A stretch of DNA of 64,000 nucleotides from Haloactinopolyspora alba (lineage in GTDB: Bacteria > Actinomycetota > Actinomycetes > Jiangellales > Jiangellaceae). Numbering within the stretch: position 1 is the first letter of the stretch; each line of letters begins with the position of its first letter. The notes under the pieces are model-generated. The model was not told where the DNA came from, made no database searches, and saw only the letters and a list, made by a program, of their open reading frames with translations. This document shows, piece by piece, positions 34,728-42,936 of the stretch. The stretch spans positions 1 to 64,000 of the forward strand of contig NZ_PYGE01000002.1 in assembly GCF_003014555.1 (NCBI RefSeq), read 5' to 3'. Both the position numbers and the translations under genes were made by a program.

Positions 34728-35447
34728 ATGTGTGGACGGTACGTGGTGAGCCAGAGCGTCGACGACCTGGCCGACGAGTTCGACGTCGACCGCGTCGACG
34801 TCAAGGAGCGACTGGAGCCGGACTGGAACGTCGCGCCCAGCAAGCCGGTCTACGGCGTGCTGACCCGCCACCGCCGCGACGAGCCGGACGCCGGCGCGCA
34901 ACGGCGCATCCGCACGCTGCGCTGGGGCCTCGTGCCCTCCTGGGCCGACGACCCCACCATCGGCAACAAGCTGATCAACGCGCGGGTCGAGACCGCGGCG
35001 CAGAAGCCGTCGTTCCGGCGCGCGTTCGCCCGGCGGCGCTGCCTGCTGCCGGCCGAGGGATTCTACGAGTGGCGCGGTGAGACCAAGGGCAAGAAGCAGC
35101 CGTTCTTCATCCACCCGCCCGAGGGAACGCTCGCCATGGCCGGCCTGTACGAGATCTGGCGGGACCAGAGCCGGCCCGACGACGATCCGGACGCGTTCCT
35201 GTGGTCGGCGGTCATCCTCACGACCGACGCCACCGACGACGTCGGCGAGATCCACCCGCGCATGCCCATGCTGGTCGACCGAGCGAGCTGGGCCGAGTGG
35301 CTGGACCCGGACCGCACAGACACCGACGGGCTGACGTCGATGCTCGCGCCCGCCACCCCCGGAACGCTGGACGCCTATCCGGTCTCCACGGAGGTGAACC
35401 GGGTGGCCAACAACGGGCCCCAGCTGATCGACCCGGTGACGTTGTGA
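34728..35447 (+). CDS. SRAP domain abasic-site DNA-protein crosslinking enzyme (YedK/HMCES family)
   Basis: This 239-residue protein begins MCGRYVV, so that Cys2 becomes N-terminal after methionine removal and attacks abasic sites in single-stranded DNA. Other family residues are NVAPSKPV (Asn near 37), RWGLVPSWADDP, NARVETAAQKPSFRRAF, PAEGFYEW (catalytic Glu) and the late EIHPRMPMLVD histidine. The length is normal. It carries a GTGA overlap with the following alpha/beta hydrolase gene. It corresponds in position to Rv3226c in M. tuberculosis, by recollection. Confidence 0.93.
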   Translation: MCGRYVVSQSVDDLADEFDVDRVDVKERLEPDWNVAPSKPVYGVLTRHRRDEPDAGAQRRIRTLRWGLVPSWADDPTIGNKLINARVETAAQKPSFRRAFARRRCLLPAEGFYEWRGETKGKKQPFFIHPPEGTLAMAGLYEIWRDQSRPDDDPDAFLWSAVILTTDATDDVGEIHPRMPMLVDRASWAEWLDPDRTDTDGLTSMLAPATPGTLDAYPVSTEVNRVANNGPQLIDPVTL

Positions 35448-36100
35448 CCGAGCGCACCACGGTGCCGACGCCTGTCGGCGACGCCCGGCTCTGGACGGAC
35501 GAGCCGGACGAGGCTGACGCCGCCCGGGCGAGGCTGGTGCTGGGACACGGCGCCGGCGGCGGCCCGGACGCGGCCGATCTGCGCGCGCTGGCCGAGCGGC
35601 TGCCGGAGGCGGGGGTGAGCGTCGTCCGGGTGGAACAGCCGTGGCGGGTCGCGGGCAAGCGGGTGGCGCCGCGCCCGGCGACTCTCGACGAGGCGTGGCT
35701 GGTGGCTCTGGACGCCGTCGCGCGGGACGTGCCGATGCTGGTGGGCGGGCGCAGCGCCGGTGCGCGAGTGGCCTGCCGCACCGCCGAGGCCACGGGCGCG
35801 GCGGGCGTCGTCGCGTTGTCGTTCCCGCTGCATCCACCCGGCAAGCCGGAGCGTTCACGTCAGGACGAGCTGCTCACCGCGGCCGCCGCGGTGCCGACGT
35901 TGGTGGTCCAGGGTGAACGGGACACGTTCGGCCGTCCCGGCGAGTTCCCCGACGGGCCGTACCGGCTGGTCGCCGTCGACCATGCCGACCACGCGATGGC
36001 CGTGCCGAAGGCGCACGACCGGGATGCCGCCACGGCGGCGGTGGTCGAGGCCGTCCGGTCGTTCGTGCTCGCCACCGTGTCGAGCATGCGGTGGGAATGA
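35444..36100 (+). CDS. Alpha/beta hydrolase (Tex30/KANL3-like)
   Basis: This 218-residue hydrolase has the oxyanion segment LVLGHGAGGGPDAADL at about residues 31-46, the nucleophile elbow GGRSAGARVA near 103, the acid in VVQGERDTFG near 158 and the histidine in VDHADHAM near 183. The layout is that of short alpha/beta hydrolases related to human TEX30. The substrate is unknown. Its GTG start overlaps the SRAP stop codon (GTGA). The -35 of the SigR promoter lies inside its last codons. Confidence 0.83.
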   Translation: MTERTTVPTPVGDARLWTDEPDEADAARARLVLGHGAGGGPDAADLRALAERLPEAGVSVVRVEQPWRVAGKRVAPRPATLDEAWLVALDAVARDVPMLVGGRSAGARVACRTAEATGAAGVVALSFPLHPPGKPERSRQDELLTAAAAVPTLVVQGERDTFGRPGEFPDGPYRLVAVDHADHAMAVPKAHDRDAATAAVVEAVRSFVLATVSSMRWE

Positions 36101-36119
36101 GTCGGGCCGGTCGATGGTT
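36094..36119 (+). promoter_or_regulatory. SigR/SigH-dependent promoter of sigR-rsrA
   Basis: GGAAT (36094-36098; GGGAAT with the base before) is followed by exactly 18 bases and GTT (36117-36119). This matches the SigR consensus of streptomycetes and SigH consensus of mycobacteria. It is about 180 bp upstream of the sigR ATG and reads into that gene, which is the arrangement of an autoregulatory promoter. Confidence 0.85.
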
Positions 36120-36299
36120 GACACCACCGGAAGCCGCGGCCGATTCGGCCGTTGGTGAAACCGACGTCGAAACCGCTGGGAGGCTCGACGAATCGTGGGT
36201 GGCAGTGGCGCTACATGCTTGGATCGGCCCGCGCCCGACGCGGTCCTGCCTCGGGGTGACGAGGCGTGGAACCCGCTCGCGCCGGTATCATCGGCAGTG

Positions 36300-36899
36300 A
36301 TGGCTGACCAGGAGAGTGACGAGCAGCGCACGCAGCGGTTCGAACGCGATGCGTTGCCCTTCCTCGACCAGCTCTACTCGGCGGCGTTGCGGATGACCCG
36401 TAACGCCAGCGACGCCGAGGACCTGGTCCAAGAGACCTTCGCCAAGGCTTACGCATCGTTCCACCAGTTCAAGGAGGGGACGAACCTCAAGGCCTGGCTG
36501 TACCGGATCTTGACCAACACGTTCATCAACACTTATCGCAAGAAGCAGCGCGAGCCGCAGCAGAGCGCGGCCGAAGAGATCGAGGACTGGCAGATGGCGC
36601 GCGCGGGGGCGCACACCTCGTCCGGCCTGCTGTCCGCCGAGGCCGAGGCCCTGGGCCACCTCCCCGACTCCGACGTGAAGAACGCCCTGCAGGAGATTCC
36701 GGAGGAGTTCCGCATCGCGGTCTACCTCGCGGACGTCGAGGGCTTCCCTTACAAGGAGATCGCCGAGATCATGGGCACGCCCATCGGCACCGTGATGTCG
36801 CGGTTGCATCGTGGGCGCCGCCAGCTTCGGGAGCTGCTCGAAGACTACGCACGCGAGCGTGGGCTGGTGCCCAAGGTCACTCAGGAGGTCGGAGGATGA
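36300..36899 (+). CDS. sigR: ECF sigma factor SigR (SigH family), disulfide-stress regulator
   Basis: This protein has 199 residues from the ATG at 36300. Region 2 has [20 protein letters not shown] and the -10 recognition segment [20 protein letters not shown]. Region 4 has [27 protein letters not shown] and [19 protein letters not shown]. It directs RNA polymerase to thiol-stress genes when the anti-sigma factor RsrA is oxidised. The reading frame stays open upstream to a GTG at 36195, which would add 35 residues, reminiscent of the longer SigR' isoform of Streptomyces. The rsrA start overlaps its stop (ATGA). Confidence 0.94.
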   Translation: MADQESDEQRTQRFERDALPFLDQLYSAALRMTRNASDAEDLVQETFAKAYASFHQFKEGTNLKAWLYRILTNTFINTYRKKQREPQQSAAEEIEDWQMARAGAHTSSGLLSAEAEALGHLPDSDVKNALQEIPEEFRIAVYLADVEGFPYKEIAEIMGTPIGTVMSRLHRGRRQLRELLEDYARERGLVPKVTQEVGG

Positions 36900-37171
36900 G
36901 CTGCGACGACAACGACGTCGACTGCACTGAGGTGCTCGACCGTGTCTACGACTTCCTCGATCAGGAGCTCGACAGCCGGACTCTGACCTATGACGAGATC
37001 AAGGCGCATCTCGAGCAGTGCCGGCCGTGTATGTCCACCTACGACATCGAGCGCGTGATCCGTGAGGCGCTGGCCCGCTCGTGCGGTTGCGAGCACGCCC
37101 CGGACGAGCTGAAGTCGCGTATCCGCGCGCGCATCGAGCAGGTGCGCGTGCAGATCAGCCAGACTCCCTGA
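36896..37171 (+). CDS. rsrA: Mycothiol-system anti-sigma factor RsrA
   Basis: This 91-residue zinc anti-sigma protein has ligands C10, H38, C42 and C45 (HLEQCRPC), as in RsrA. Oxidation of the cysteines forms a disulfide, releases zinc and frees SigR. Extra cysteines are C3 and the CGC pair near residue 63-65. It is translationally coupled to sigR by ATGA. A terminator follows. Confidence 0.93.
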   Translation: MSCDDNDVDCTEVLDRVYDFLDQELDSRTLTYDEIKAHLEQCRPCMSTYDIERVIREALARSCGCEHAPDELKSRIRARIEQVRVQISQTP

Positions 37172-37215
37172 CCGCTCGCCCCGTCGCGAGCGCGGCGCAT
37201 CGGCTGCACGACGAA

Positions 37216-37249
37216 GCCCCGGCCCTCTGCGTGAGAGCCGGGGCGTTTT
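37216..37249 (+). terminator. Terminator after rsrA
   Basis: GCCCCGGC (37216-37223) pairs with GCCGGGGC (37237-37244), followed by GTTTTG. It lies between rsrA and the convergent bL37 gene and can serve both. Confidence 0.8.
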
Positions 37250-37265
37250 GACGGTGGATCCGTGG

Positions 37266-37340
37266 TCAGGCGTTGGGCCGCTTGCCGTGGTTGGGACCGC
37301 GCCTCTTGCGGGCCTTGCGCTTACGTGCTCGCTTCGCCAT
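37266..37340 (-). CDS. Ribosomal microprotein bL37 (AURKAIP1/COX24-like)
   Basis: This 24-residue protein, MAKRARKRKARKRRGPNHGK followed by RPNA, is almost entirely basic. Its conserved end NHGKRPN is the mark of the actinobacterial 50S protein bL37, seen in mycobacterial ribosome structures. AAGGAG lies 8 bases before the ATG at 37340, and the stop is TGA at 37266-37268. It is too short for routine gene callers. It is convergent with rsrA and followed upstream by the DUF5317 gene on the same strand. Confidence 0.9.
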   Translation of the reverse strand: MAKRARKRKARKRRGPNHGKRPNA

Positions 37341-37400
37341 GGCGGTACTCCTTCACGAGTGGGGTGACACTGCCGGACGCCGACCCGCTGCGCGGGTAGG

Positions 37401-38207
37401 TCAGGCGGTGACGCGCGGTGACGTGCGCTCGCTCTCGGCGTCCGCTGTCATTGTCGCACGGTCGGCCGCGGACTCCGGTCCGGCGTCGAGTGGTGCGGTG
37501 TCGCGGCGCGACGGCTCGCCGGCCGGGGTGCTGTCCCGCGTCTCGTCGGTGTCGTGCGTGCCGTCGGTGTCGTGCGTGCCGGCGGTCTCGTCGTCGGCGG
37601 CGCCGGAGTTCTCGTCGGCTGCGGGACGCGGCCGCGTGCGGCGTGCCGGGGTCGCGCCGCGGCGTTCGGCGCCCGGCCGCCGGCGGGTCATGCCGGTGCC
37701 GACGACGGCGGCGGCTCCGGCAGCGACGGCGACGTCGCCCGGGCTGACCGCCTCGGGTCGCAGCGGAAAGGCGACCGGGACCACTTTGCCCAGCCACGGC
37801 GCCAGGGTGTCGTCGTCGACCTCGGTGGTCCGGGCCGTTGCGGAGTGCTCGGCCGGCTCGGCGCCGGCGCGCAGCTGTGCCGACCGATCGACCGGCATGG
37901 CGCCGTTGAGCAGGATGACCAGGGCGTTGGCCGCCAGCCCGGCGGCGATCAGCCGTGCTCCGTCACGCCGGCGGTTCAGCCACGCGTAGAACGACAGGAC
38001 GAGCCAGCAACCGGCGGTGAGCAGTGCCAGCAGTGGTTCCCACGCCCAGCTGCCGATGACGCCGACGACGTACATACCCAACGCGGTGAGGATCAGCCGG
38101 TTGCGTTCCGGCGCCGGTGAGGCGAGGCGGCGCAGCCGGCCGCGTCGCGCGTACCCGACCGCCGTGCCGGCGGCGAGCGCGAGCAGCAGAAGCACCACGA
38201 CTATCAT
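37401..38207 (-). CDS. DUF5317 family membrane protein
   Basis: This 268-residue protein has four or five helices in its first half (IVVVLLLLALAAGTAVGYARR, ILTALGMYVVGVIGSWAW, LLALLTAGCWLVLSFYAWL, ARLIAAGLAANALVILLNGAM). The conserved segment APWLGKVVPVAFPLRPEAV follows, with a further helix near 158. The last 100 residues are charged and low-complexity, with a THDTDG repeat (GTHDTDGTHDTDETRD). The function is unknown. Its ATG at 38207 is divergent from the biotin carrier gene with a 112-bp spacer. Confidence 0.8.
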   Translation of the reverse strand: MIVVVLLLLALAAGTAVGYARRGRLRRLASPAPERNRLILTALGMYVVGVIGSWAWEPLLALLTAGCWLVLSFYAWLNRRRDGARLIAAGLAANALVILLNGAMPVDRSAQLRAGAEPAEHSATARTTEVDDDTLAPWLGKVVPVAFPLRPEAVSPGDVAVAAGAAAVVGTGMTRRRPGAERRGATPARRTRPRPAADENSGAADDETAGTHDTDGTHDTDETRDSTPAGEPSRRDTAPLDAGPESAADRATMTADAESERTSPRVTA

Positions 38208-38319
38208 CTTGACGCCGAGCGCCGGCGATCAGGTGGAGGCACGCCCGGTCAGGCGGGTTGAGGTGGATTCGACTGTTCGTGGTGGAATGCTGCGGTCGGC
38301 ATCGAGAGGAGAACGGCAC

Positions 38320-38535
38320 GTGGCTGAGCTGGTGTCCGCCGAGATGGTGGCCAATGTCCACTCCGTGGTGGTCTCCGTCGGAGACCACGTCGAGTCCGGA
38401 GCCATGCTGCTGGTGCTCGAGTCGATGAAGATGGAGATCCCGGTGTTGTCCGAGGTGTCCGGGTTGGTCTCCGAGATCCGCGTCGGCGCCGGCGACGTCG
38501 TCCAGGAGGGCGACGTCCTGATGGTCATCGGATGA
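38320..38535 (+). CDS. Biotin-carboxyl-carrier-type small protein (TB7.3-like)
   Basis: This 71-residue biotinyl/lipoyl domain alone has the biotinylation motif ESMKMEIPV with Lys37 as the modified residue, in the centre of a beta-barrel (VHSVVVSVGDHVESGAMLL, LVSEIRVGAGDVVQEGDVL). The size and sequence match the M. tuberculosis biotinylated protein TB7.3 (Rv3221c), near sigH there as here. Its partner carboxylase is not in the window. It starts with GTG after AGGAG. The following gene overlaps by ATGA. Confidence 0.88.
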   Translation: MAELVSAEMVANVHSVVVSVGDHVESGAMLLVLESMKMEIPVLSEVSGLVSEIRVGAGDVVQEGDVLMVIG

Positions 38536-38921
38536 GCGGCCCGGCGCCGGGGCTGTGGGCGCGGCACACCCACGTCGTGTCCGAGGACGACACCGCCGTG
38601 GCCCTGGGGTCCGGCGCGGTGCCGGTGCTGGGCACGCCGCGGCTGCTGGCGTGGATGGAGGCGGCAACGGTGGCGGCTCTCGCCGACGAGCTCGCCGCGG
38701 GCCGAACCAGCGTGGGCACCCGGGTCGAGGTCGATCACGTCGCTCCCACCCCGGTCGGCGGCCGGGTCGCGGTGCGCGCGGAACTGCTCGCCGCCGACGA
38801 ACGGCAGCTGACGTTCACGGTGGTGGCCGAGGACGGTGACGGCCGCCAGGTCGGGTCCGGGCGCATCGTGCGGGCGGTCGTCGACGCCGAGCGCTTTCTC
38901 GCGCGCTGCCAGCGGCCGTAG
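38532..38921 (+). CDS. Thioesterase-like hotdog-fold protein
   Basis: This 129-residue protein belongs to the hotdog fold, resembling fluoroacetyl-CoA thioesterase (FlK)-type proteins. It has LAWMEAATVAALADEL as the long helix at about residues 38-53, followed by the strands TSVGTRVEVDHVAPTPVGGRVAV and ELLAADERQLTFTVVAED. The expected catalytic Thr/Glu/His trio is not clearly identifiable, so activity is inferred from fold only. It overlaps the biotin-carrier gene by ATGA and is presumably in the same operon. Confidence 0.75.
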   Translation: MSGPAPGLWARHTHVVSEDDTAVALGSGAVPVLGTPRLLAWMEAATVAALADELAAGRTSVGTRVEVDHVAPTPVGGRVAVRAELLAADERQLTFTVVAEDGDGRQVGSGRIVRAVVDAERFLARCQRP

Positions 38922-38956
38922 CCGGGGCCGGGACGGCCGGGACACCCGGGGGCACG

Positions 38957-39139
38957 TCACCCGTCACGGCCGTCGTGCGCCGTGAGGGAGTACGGCCGGC
39001 TGGGCAGATCGGGAGACCACTCGTCGGTGCGTCGCGGCAGCGGCGCCGGCCGCGGCCCGCCGTCGTGACCGACCCAGCGCATCAGCGTCACCACCGCGAC
39101 GAGCGAGATGACGACGAGGGGGATCAACAGGTACGCCAT
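38957..39139 (-). CDS. Small single-pass membrane protein
   Basis: This is a 60-residue protein with one N-terminal helix (LLIPLVVISLVAVVTLMRWV) and a polar Pro-rich tail (DGGPRPAPLPRRTDEWSPD). No domain is recognised. The ATG at 39139 abuts the operator region of the divergent GlxA-like regulator, with one arm of a 13-bp inverted repeat beginning at its start codon. It may therefore be under that regulator's control. Confidence 0.6.
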   Translation of the reverse strand: MAYLLIPLVVISLVAVVTLMRWVGHDGGPRPAPLPRRTDEWSPDLPSRPYSLTAHDGRDG

Positions 39140-39224
39140 GGCAGAAAGTCTGTAACCATCGCGTCGCTGCCACCATTGGCAGAACTGACATGTATCATCG
39201 ACTTTCTGCCATCGCTCTGGCAGA
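39138..39224. promoter_or_regulatory. Multi-site operator with TGGCAGA repeats
   Basis: A perfect 13-bp inverted repeat, ATGGCAGAAAGTC (39138-39150) and GACTTTCTGCCAT (39200-39212), lies between divergent genes. TGGCAGA also recurs at 39177 and 39218, making three direct copies about 38-41 bp apart and one inverted. This is a plausible operator set for the GlxA-type AraC regulator that starts at 39233, with looping or autoregulation possible. Confidence 0.65.
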
Positions 39225-39232
39225 CTGCCCGG

Positions 39233-40201
39233 ATGATGCGCAATGTCGCGGTGGTGGTGCTGGACGGTGTGGCGGCGTTCGAGCTCGGCGTGCTGTGCGA
39301 GGCCTTCGGGCTCGACCGTTCCGACCAGGGGCTGCCGAACTTCGCCTTCGACCTGTGCGGGCTGCGGCCCGGACCCGTGTCGACCAAGTCCGGCTTCGAC
39401 ATCTCCGTCCGGCACGGCCTGGACCGGCTCGACGAGGCCGACCTGGTCGGCGTCCCGGCGATGCCGCGCGGCGACACCTTCCCGGACGAGTTGCTCGACG
39501 CGCTGAACGCGGCGGTGGACCGCGGCGCCCGCGTGCTGTCGGTCTGCTCGGGCGCGTTCGTCCTGGGCGCGGCGGGCCTGCTGGACGGCCGGCGCTGCAC
39601 CACACACTGGATGTACTCCGACGAGCTGGCGCTGCGGTATCCGCGCGCCAAGGTCGACCCGGGCGTGCTCTACGTGGACGACGACCCGATCATCACCAGC
39701 GCCGGCACCGCCGCGGGCATCGACGCGTCCCTGCACCTGTGGCGCAAGGAGTTCGGCGCCGACTCGGCGGCGGCCGTGGCGCGCCGGATGGTCGTCCCGC
39801 CGCACCGTGACGGCGGCCAGGCACAGTTCATCGACACGCCCATCCGGGCCAGCGACGTGCCGACGCTGTCCGGCGTCCTCGAGTACATGAGCGCCCATCT
39901 GGACGAGGACCTCGGTGTCGAGCGGCTGGCCGCCGTCGCGTCGATGTCGTCACGGACGTTCGCGCGCCGGTTCCGCGACGAGACCGGCACCACGCCGTAC
40001 GAGTGGGTGCTGTCGGCCCGCCTGTCCGCGGCGCAGCGGATGCTCGAACGCGGTGACGACGTGCTCGAGGCGGTCGCGGCGCGAGCCGGGTTCGGCACGG
40101 CGGCGGTGATGCGGCACCATTTCGCCCGGCGGCTGGGCACCACGCCGCGGGCCTATCGGGCGGCGTTCCGCGCTCAGATGCCGGTGGTCGACCGCGGATA
40201 G
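39233..40201 (+). CDS. GlxA-type transcriptional regulator (DJ-1/PfpI + AraC HTH)
   Basis: This 322-residue regulator has an N-terminal class I glutamine-amidotransferase-like domain (about 3-175: VVVLDGVAAFELGVLCEAFGLD; nucleophile-like SVCSGAFVLGAAGLLDG). Two AraC helix-turn-helix units follow (LGVERLAAVASMSSRTFARRFRDETG; LEAVAARAGFGTAAVMRHHFARRLG). The family senses unknown ligands and regulates catabolic genes. It starts MMRNVAVV at 39233. The overlapping 3' end (28 bp) is shared with the convergent ThDP enzyme gene. Confidence 0.9.
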   Translation: MMRNVAVVVLDGVAAFELGVLCEAFGLDRSDQGLPNFAFDLCGLRPGPVSTKSGFDISVRHGLDRLDEADLVGVPAMPRGDTFPDELLDALNAAVDRGARVLSVCSGAFVLGAAGLLDGRRCTTHWMYSDELALRYPRAKVDPGVLYVDDDPIITSAGTAAGIDASLHLWRKEFGADSAAAVARRMVVPPHRDGGQAQFIDTPIRASDVPTLSGVLEYMSAHLDEDLGVERLAAVASMSSRTFARRFRDETGTTPYEWVLSARLSAAQRMLERGDDVLEAVAARAGFGTAAVMRHHFARRLGTTPRAYRAAFRAQMPVVDRG

Positions 40202-41865
40202 GCGATCTCCGGGTCGCACTGGACGTTCACCAGGTACGGGACACCGGAGTCGAACGCCCGGCGCAGTGCGGGCGCGATCTGCCCGGGGGCGGTCACGGTC
40301 TCGCCGGCGCCGCCGAGCGCCCGGACGACGTCGTCGTACCCCGTCTGCGCCCGCAGGTCGGCAGCGACGTCGTAGCCGTACAGGAACCGCATCGGATGCT
40401 TCTCCAAGCCCCATGCGCCGTTGTTGCCGACGATCATCACCACCGGCAGGCCATGCCGGACCAGCGTGTCGACGTCCATCAACGACATGCCGGCGGCGCC
40501 GTCGCCGTAGAGCAGCACGACCTGACTGTCCGGCCGTGCCAGCCGTGCCGCCGCGGCCGCGCCGACGCCCGCTCCGAGGCAGCCGTACGGGCCCGGGTCC
40601 AGCCAGCACCCGGGACGCCCGGGCTCGATGAACTTGCCCGCCCACGAGACGAAGTCACCGCCGTCGCCGATGATGACGGCGTCGTCGTCGAGCAGCGCGT
40701 TGAGCTCGCCGTAGACCCGGGCCGGGTGGATCGGGTCGGCGTCGGCGGTGAGCAGCGCCCTGTCGCGTTCGAGGGCCGCGGAGACCTGGTCGTGCAACCG
40801 CCGCGTCCAGTCGCCGTGGTCGACGTGCCGGGTCGCCTCCGTGTAGCTGTCCAGGACGCCGTCGAGGACGGCGGACAGGTCGCCGGTGGCGTGCGCGGCG
40901 AGCTCGACGTGGGTGGTCAGCTGCGCGGGGGAGTCGGCGAGGTGGACGACCCGGGCCGGCGCGGCGCCGTCACCCCCGCCGAACGTGCCGAACCCGAGGC
41001 GGAAGTCCAGCGGCGTGCCGACGACGAGGACCACGTCGGCCCGGCCGAAAGCCGTCGAGCGTGCGCGGTTGACCAACAGTCGGTGTCCGGAAGGCAGCAG
41101 CCCTCGGCCCATGCCGTTGGTGATCACCGGGATCCCGGTCTCGTCGGCGAACCGGCGCGCCGCCTGCTCGGCGCCGTCCAGCCACACGTCCGAGCCGAGG
41201 ACGACGACGGGGCGCTGCGCGGTGGCGAGGATCCCGGCGACGGAGCTCAGCTCGGCGGGGTCGGGCTCGGGGCGCTGCTGCGGCCCGGTCACGGCCAGCT
41301 CGGTGTCGGCGTGGCTGTACAGCTCGTCCATCGGCACGTCGACGAAGACCGGGCCACGGTGTGCGCTGCGCGCGGTGGCCAGCGCGTGGTCGACGGTGCC
41401 GGCGACGTCGCCGGCCGTGGCCGCGGTCGAGGCGTACTTCGTGATCGGCGCGAACACCGGTGGGTGGTCCAGCTCCTGCAGTGCGCCGGTGCCCCATCGT
41501 GTGGCCGGAGCCCGGCCGCCGAGCGCCAGCAGCGGCACACCGGAGAAGTGCGCCTGTGCCACCCCGCTGACGCCGTTGGTGACGCCCGGGCCGGCGGTCA
41601 GCACCGCCATGCCCGGGTCCCGGGTGAGTTTCGCGGTGGCCTCGGCGCCGAAGACGGCGGTCTGTTCGTGCCGGACGTCCACGATGCGGGTTCCGGACTC
41701 GGACTGCACGGCCGCGTCGTACAGCGGGAAGACGTGCGCTCCGGACAGCGTCCACAGCGTGCCGACGCCGTGCGCCTCGGCGACCGCGAGCGCGTGCCGG
41801 CCCGCGTGCCCGGACAGCGTGAGCGGGGGCGCTTCGGCGTGATTGTTGTAGTGCGAAATACTCAC
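40174..41865 (-). CDS. Acetolactate synthase-like ThDP-dependent enzyme
   Basis: This 563-residue enzyme of the thiamine-diphosphate family has three domains. The pyrimidine-binding domain carries the catalytic Glu in VRHEQTAVFGAEA (about residue 65), a central Rossmann domain follows, and the PP domain holds GDGAAGMSLMDVDTLVRHGL to GNN (GDG-x-NN motif, about 480-510). The overall pattern is acetolactate-synthase-like. No small regulatory subunit or ilvC is nearby, so it may act on another 2-oxoacid. It starts with GTG at 41865. It is convergent with the GlxA regulator; DUF2785 is upstream on the same strand. Confidence 0.82.
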   Translation of the reverse strand: MSISHYNNHAEAPPLTLSGHAGRHALAVAEAHGVGTLWTLSGAHVFPLYDAAVQSESGTRIVDVRHEQTAVFGAEATAKLTRDPGMAVLTAGPGVTNGVSGVAQAHFSGVPLLALGGRAPATRWGTGALQELDHPPVFAPITKYASTAATAGDVAGTVDHALATARSAHRGPVFVDVPMDELYSHADTELAVTGPQQRPEPDPAELSSVAGILATAQRPVVVLGSDVWLDGAEQAARRFADETGIPVITNGMGRGLLPSGHRLLVNRARSTAFGRADVVLVVGTPLDFRLGFGTFGGGDGAAPARVVHLADSPAQLTTHVELAAHATGDLSAVLDGVLDSYTEATRHVDHGDWTRRLHDQVSAALERDRALLTADADPIHPARVYGELNALLDDDAVIIGDGGDFVSWAGKFIEPGRPGCWLDPGPYGCLGAGVGAAAAARLARPDSQVVLLYGDGAAGMSLMDVDTLVRHGLPVVMIVGNNGAWGLEKHPMRFLYGYDVAADLRAQTGYDDVVRALGGAGETVTAPGQIAPALRRAFDSGVPYLVNVQCDPEIAYPRSTTGI

Positions 41866-41989
41866 GCGATCACCATAGCGCGACGACGCGCGTGACGTGA
41901 GAGACGCGGCTGTCGACACCGCGGACGCGCCTCCGGCAACCAGCGGACCGCACATCGACGGTGCGGGAGCGCAGGCAGCGCCAGAAGCG

Positions 41990-42871
41990 TCAGGGCTGGC
42001 GGTACATCCACGGCGCGCTGGAGCGTAGCGCGCGTTGCAACGCGATGAGCAGGTCGGACCTGACCCCGGGCATGATGCTCGCCGTGGTGGCGACATTCTG
42101 GGCCGGGGTGCCATGCACGCCCAGCAACAGCTGCAGGTGCAGGGCACGGAGGTAGTCGACGGCGTTCTCGCGGGCCGCCGCGCCGGGGTCGGGGGTCGGG
42201 TCGGCGTCCGCCCAGACGGCGGTGAGCCGCTCCAGCCACCCCTCGAGAGTCTCGATCGGGATGAGGTCGCGGTGCAGCAGAGACATGGTGGCGAACGCCA
42301 GCCGCTGCTCCTCTCCGGCGGTGAACCGGTACGTCGTGGCCGTCGACAGCCGCTCGGCCAGCACGTCGAGCAGCACCGGGAGCTCGTCGGCGCCGAGGTG
42401 GCGGGACGCGCTGAGAGCGCCGAGGACGTCGGCGGCGTGCGTCATGGGACTCGCCCAGCCCTGCGCGGGAATCCAGCCACGCAGGTCGCGCTCGGCGAGC
42501 ATCCAGGCGACGGCCTGGTCGGCCCAGGTGAGCACCGCCGCCGGATGAAGACCGTGGGTGACGTTGTCGCGGGCGATGACCTCGGCCAGGACGGCGGCGG
42601 AGTAGGAGCGCCGGAGCACCGACGGCGTGCGATCCTCGCCGATGCCCTTGCGCAGGCCCAGAACCAGACCGTCGCCCAGGCCGACGAGCAGTTCGTCGTA
42701 GATGCCCTCGCCGATCCACGTCTGCAGGACCGAGTGAGCGATGTCGGTGCGTACGTGCGGGTCGGTCTCGCCGAGCATGGAGACCAGCTCGATGGTGAGC
42801 TCGTCCAGGGCGGCGCCCTGGGGGAGCCGGCAGCCTTCGGCCACGACCCGTTCCCAGTACGACTGCTGCAC
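41990..42871 (-). CDS. DUF2785 family protein
   Basis: This 293-residue, mostly helical soluble protein matches the DUF2785 family with LPQGAALDELTIELVSMLGETDPHVRTDIAHSVLQTWI (core LGETDPHVRTDIAHSVLQ), RSYSAAVLAEVIARDN and GWASPMTHAADVLGALSASRH. The pattern is typical of repeating alpha-helical proteins. The function is unknown. It starts at ATG 42871 (MQQSYWERVV). It is divergent from the PdtaS-like kinase with a 65-bp spacer. Confidence 0.75.
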   Translation of the reverse strand: MQQSYWERVVAEGCRLPQGAALDELTIELVSMLGETDPHVRTDIAHSVLQTWIGEGIYDELLVGLGDGLVLGLRKGIGEDRTPSVLRRSYSAAVLAEVIARDNVTHGLHPAAVLTWADQAVAWMLAERDLRGWIPAQGWASPMTHAADVLGALSASRHLGADELPVLLDVLAERLSTATTYRFTAGEEQRLAFATMSLLHRDLIPIETLEGWLERLTAVWADADPTPDPGAAARENAVDYLRALHLQLLLGVHGTPAQNVATTASIMPGVRSDLLIALQRALRSSAPWMYRQP

Positions 42872-42936
42872 GCCCCAATACTCGCAGAACCACCTCGGAG
42901 GCGGGAAGTGCGGGCGTAGCGACTACGCTCGGTGAC

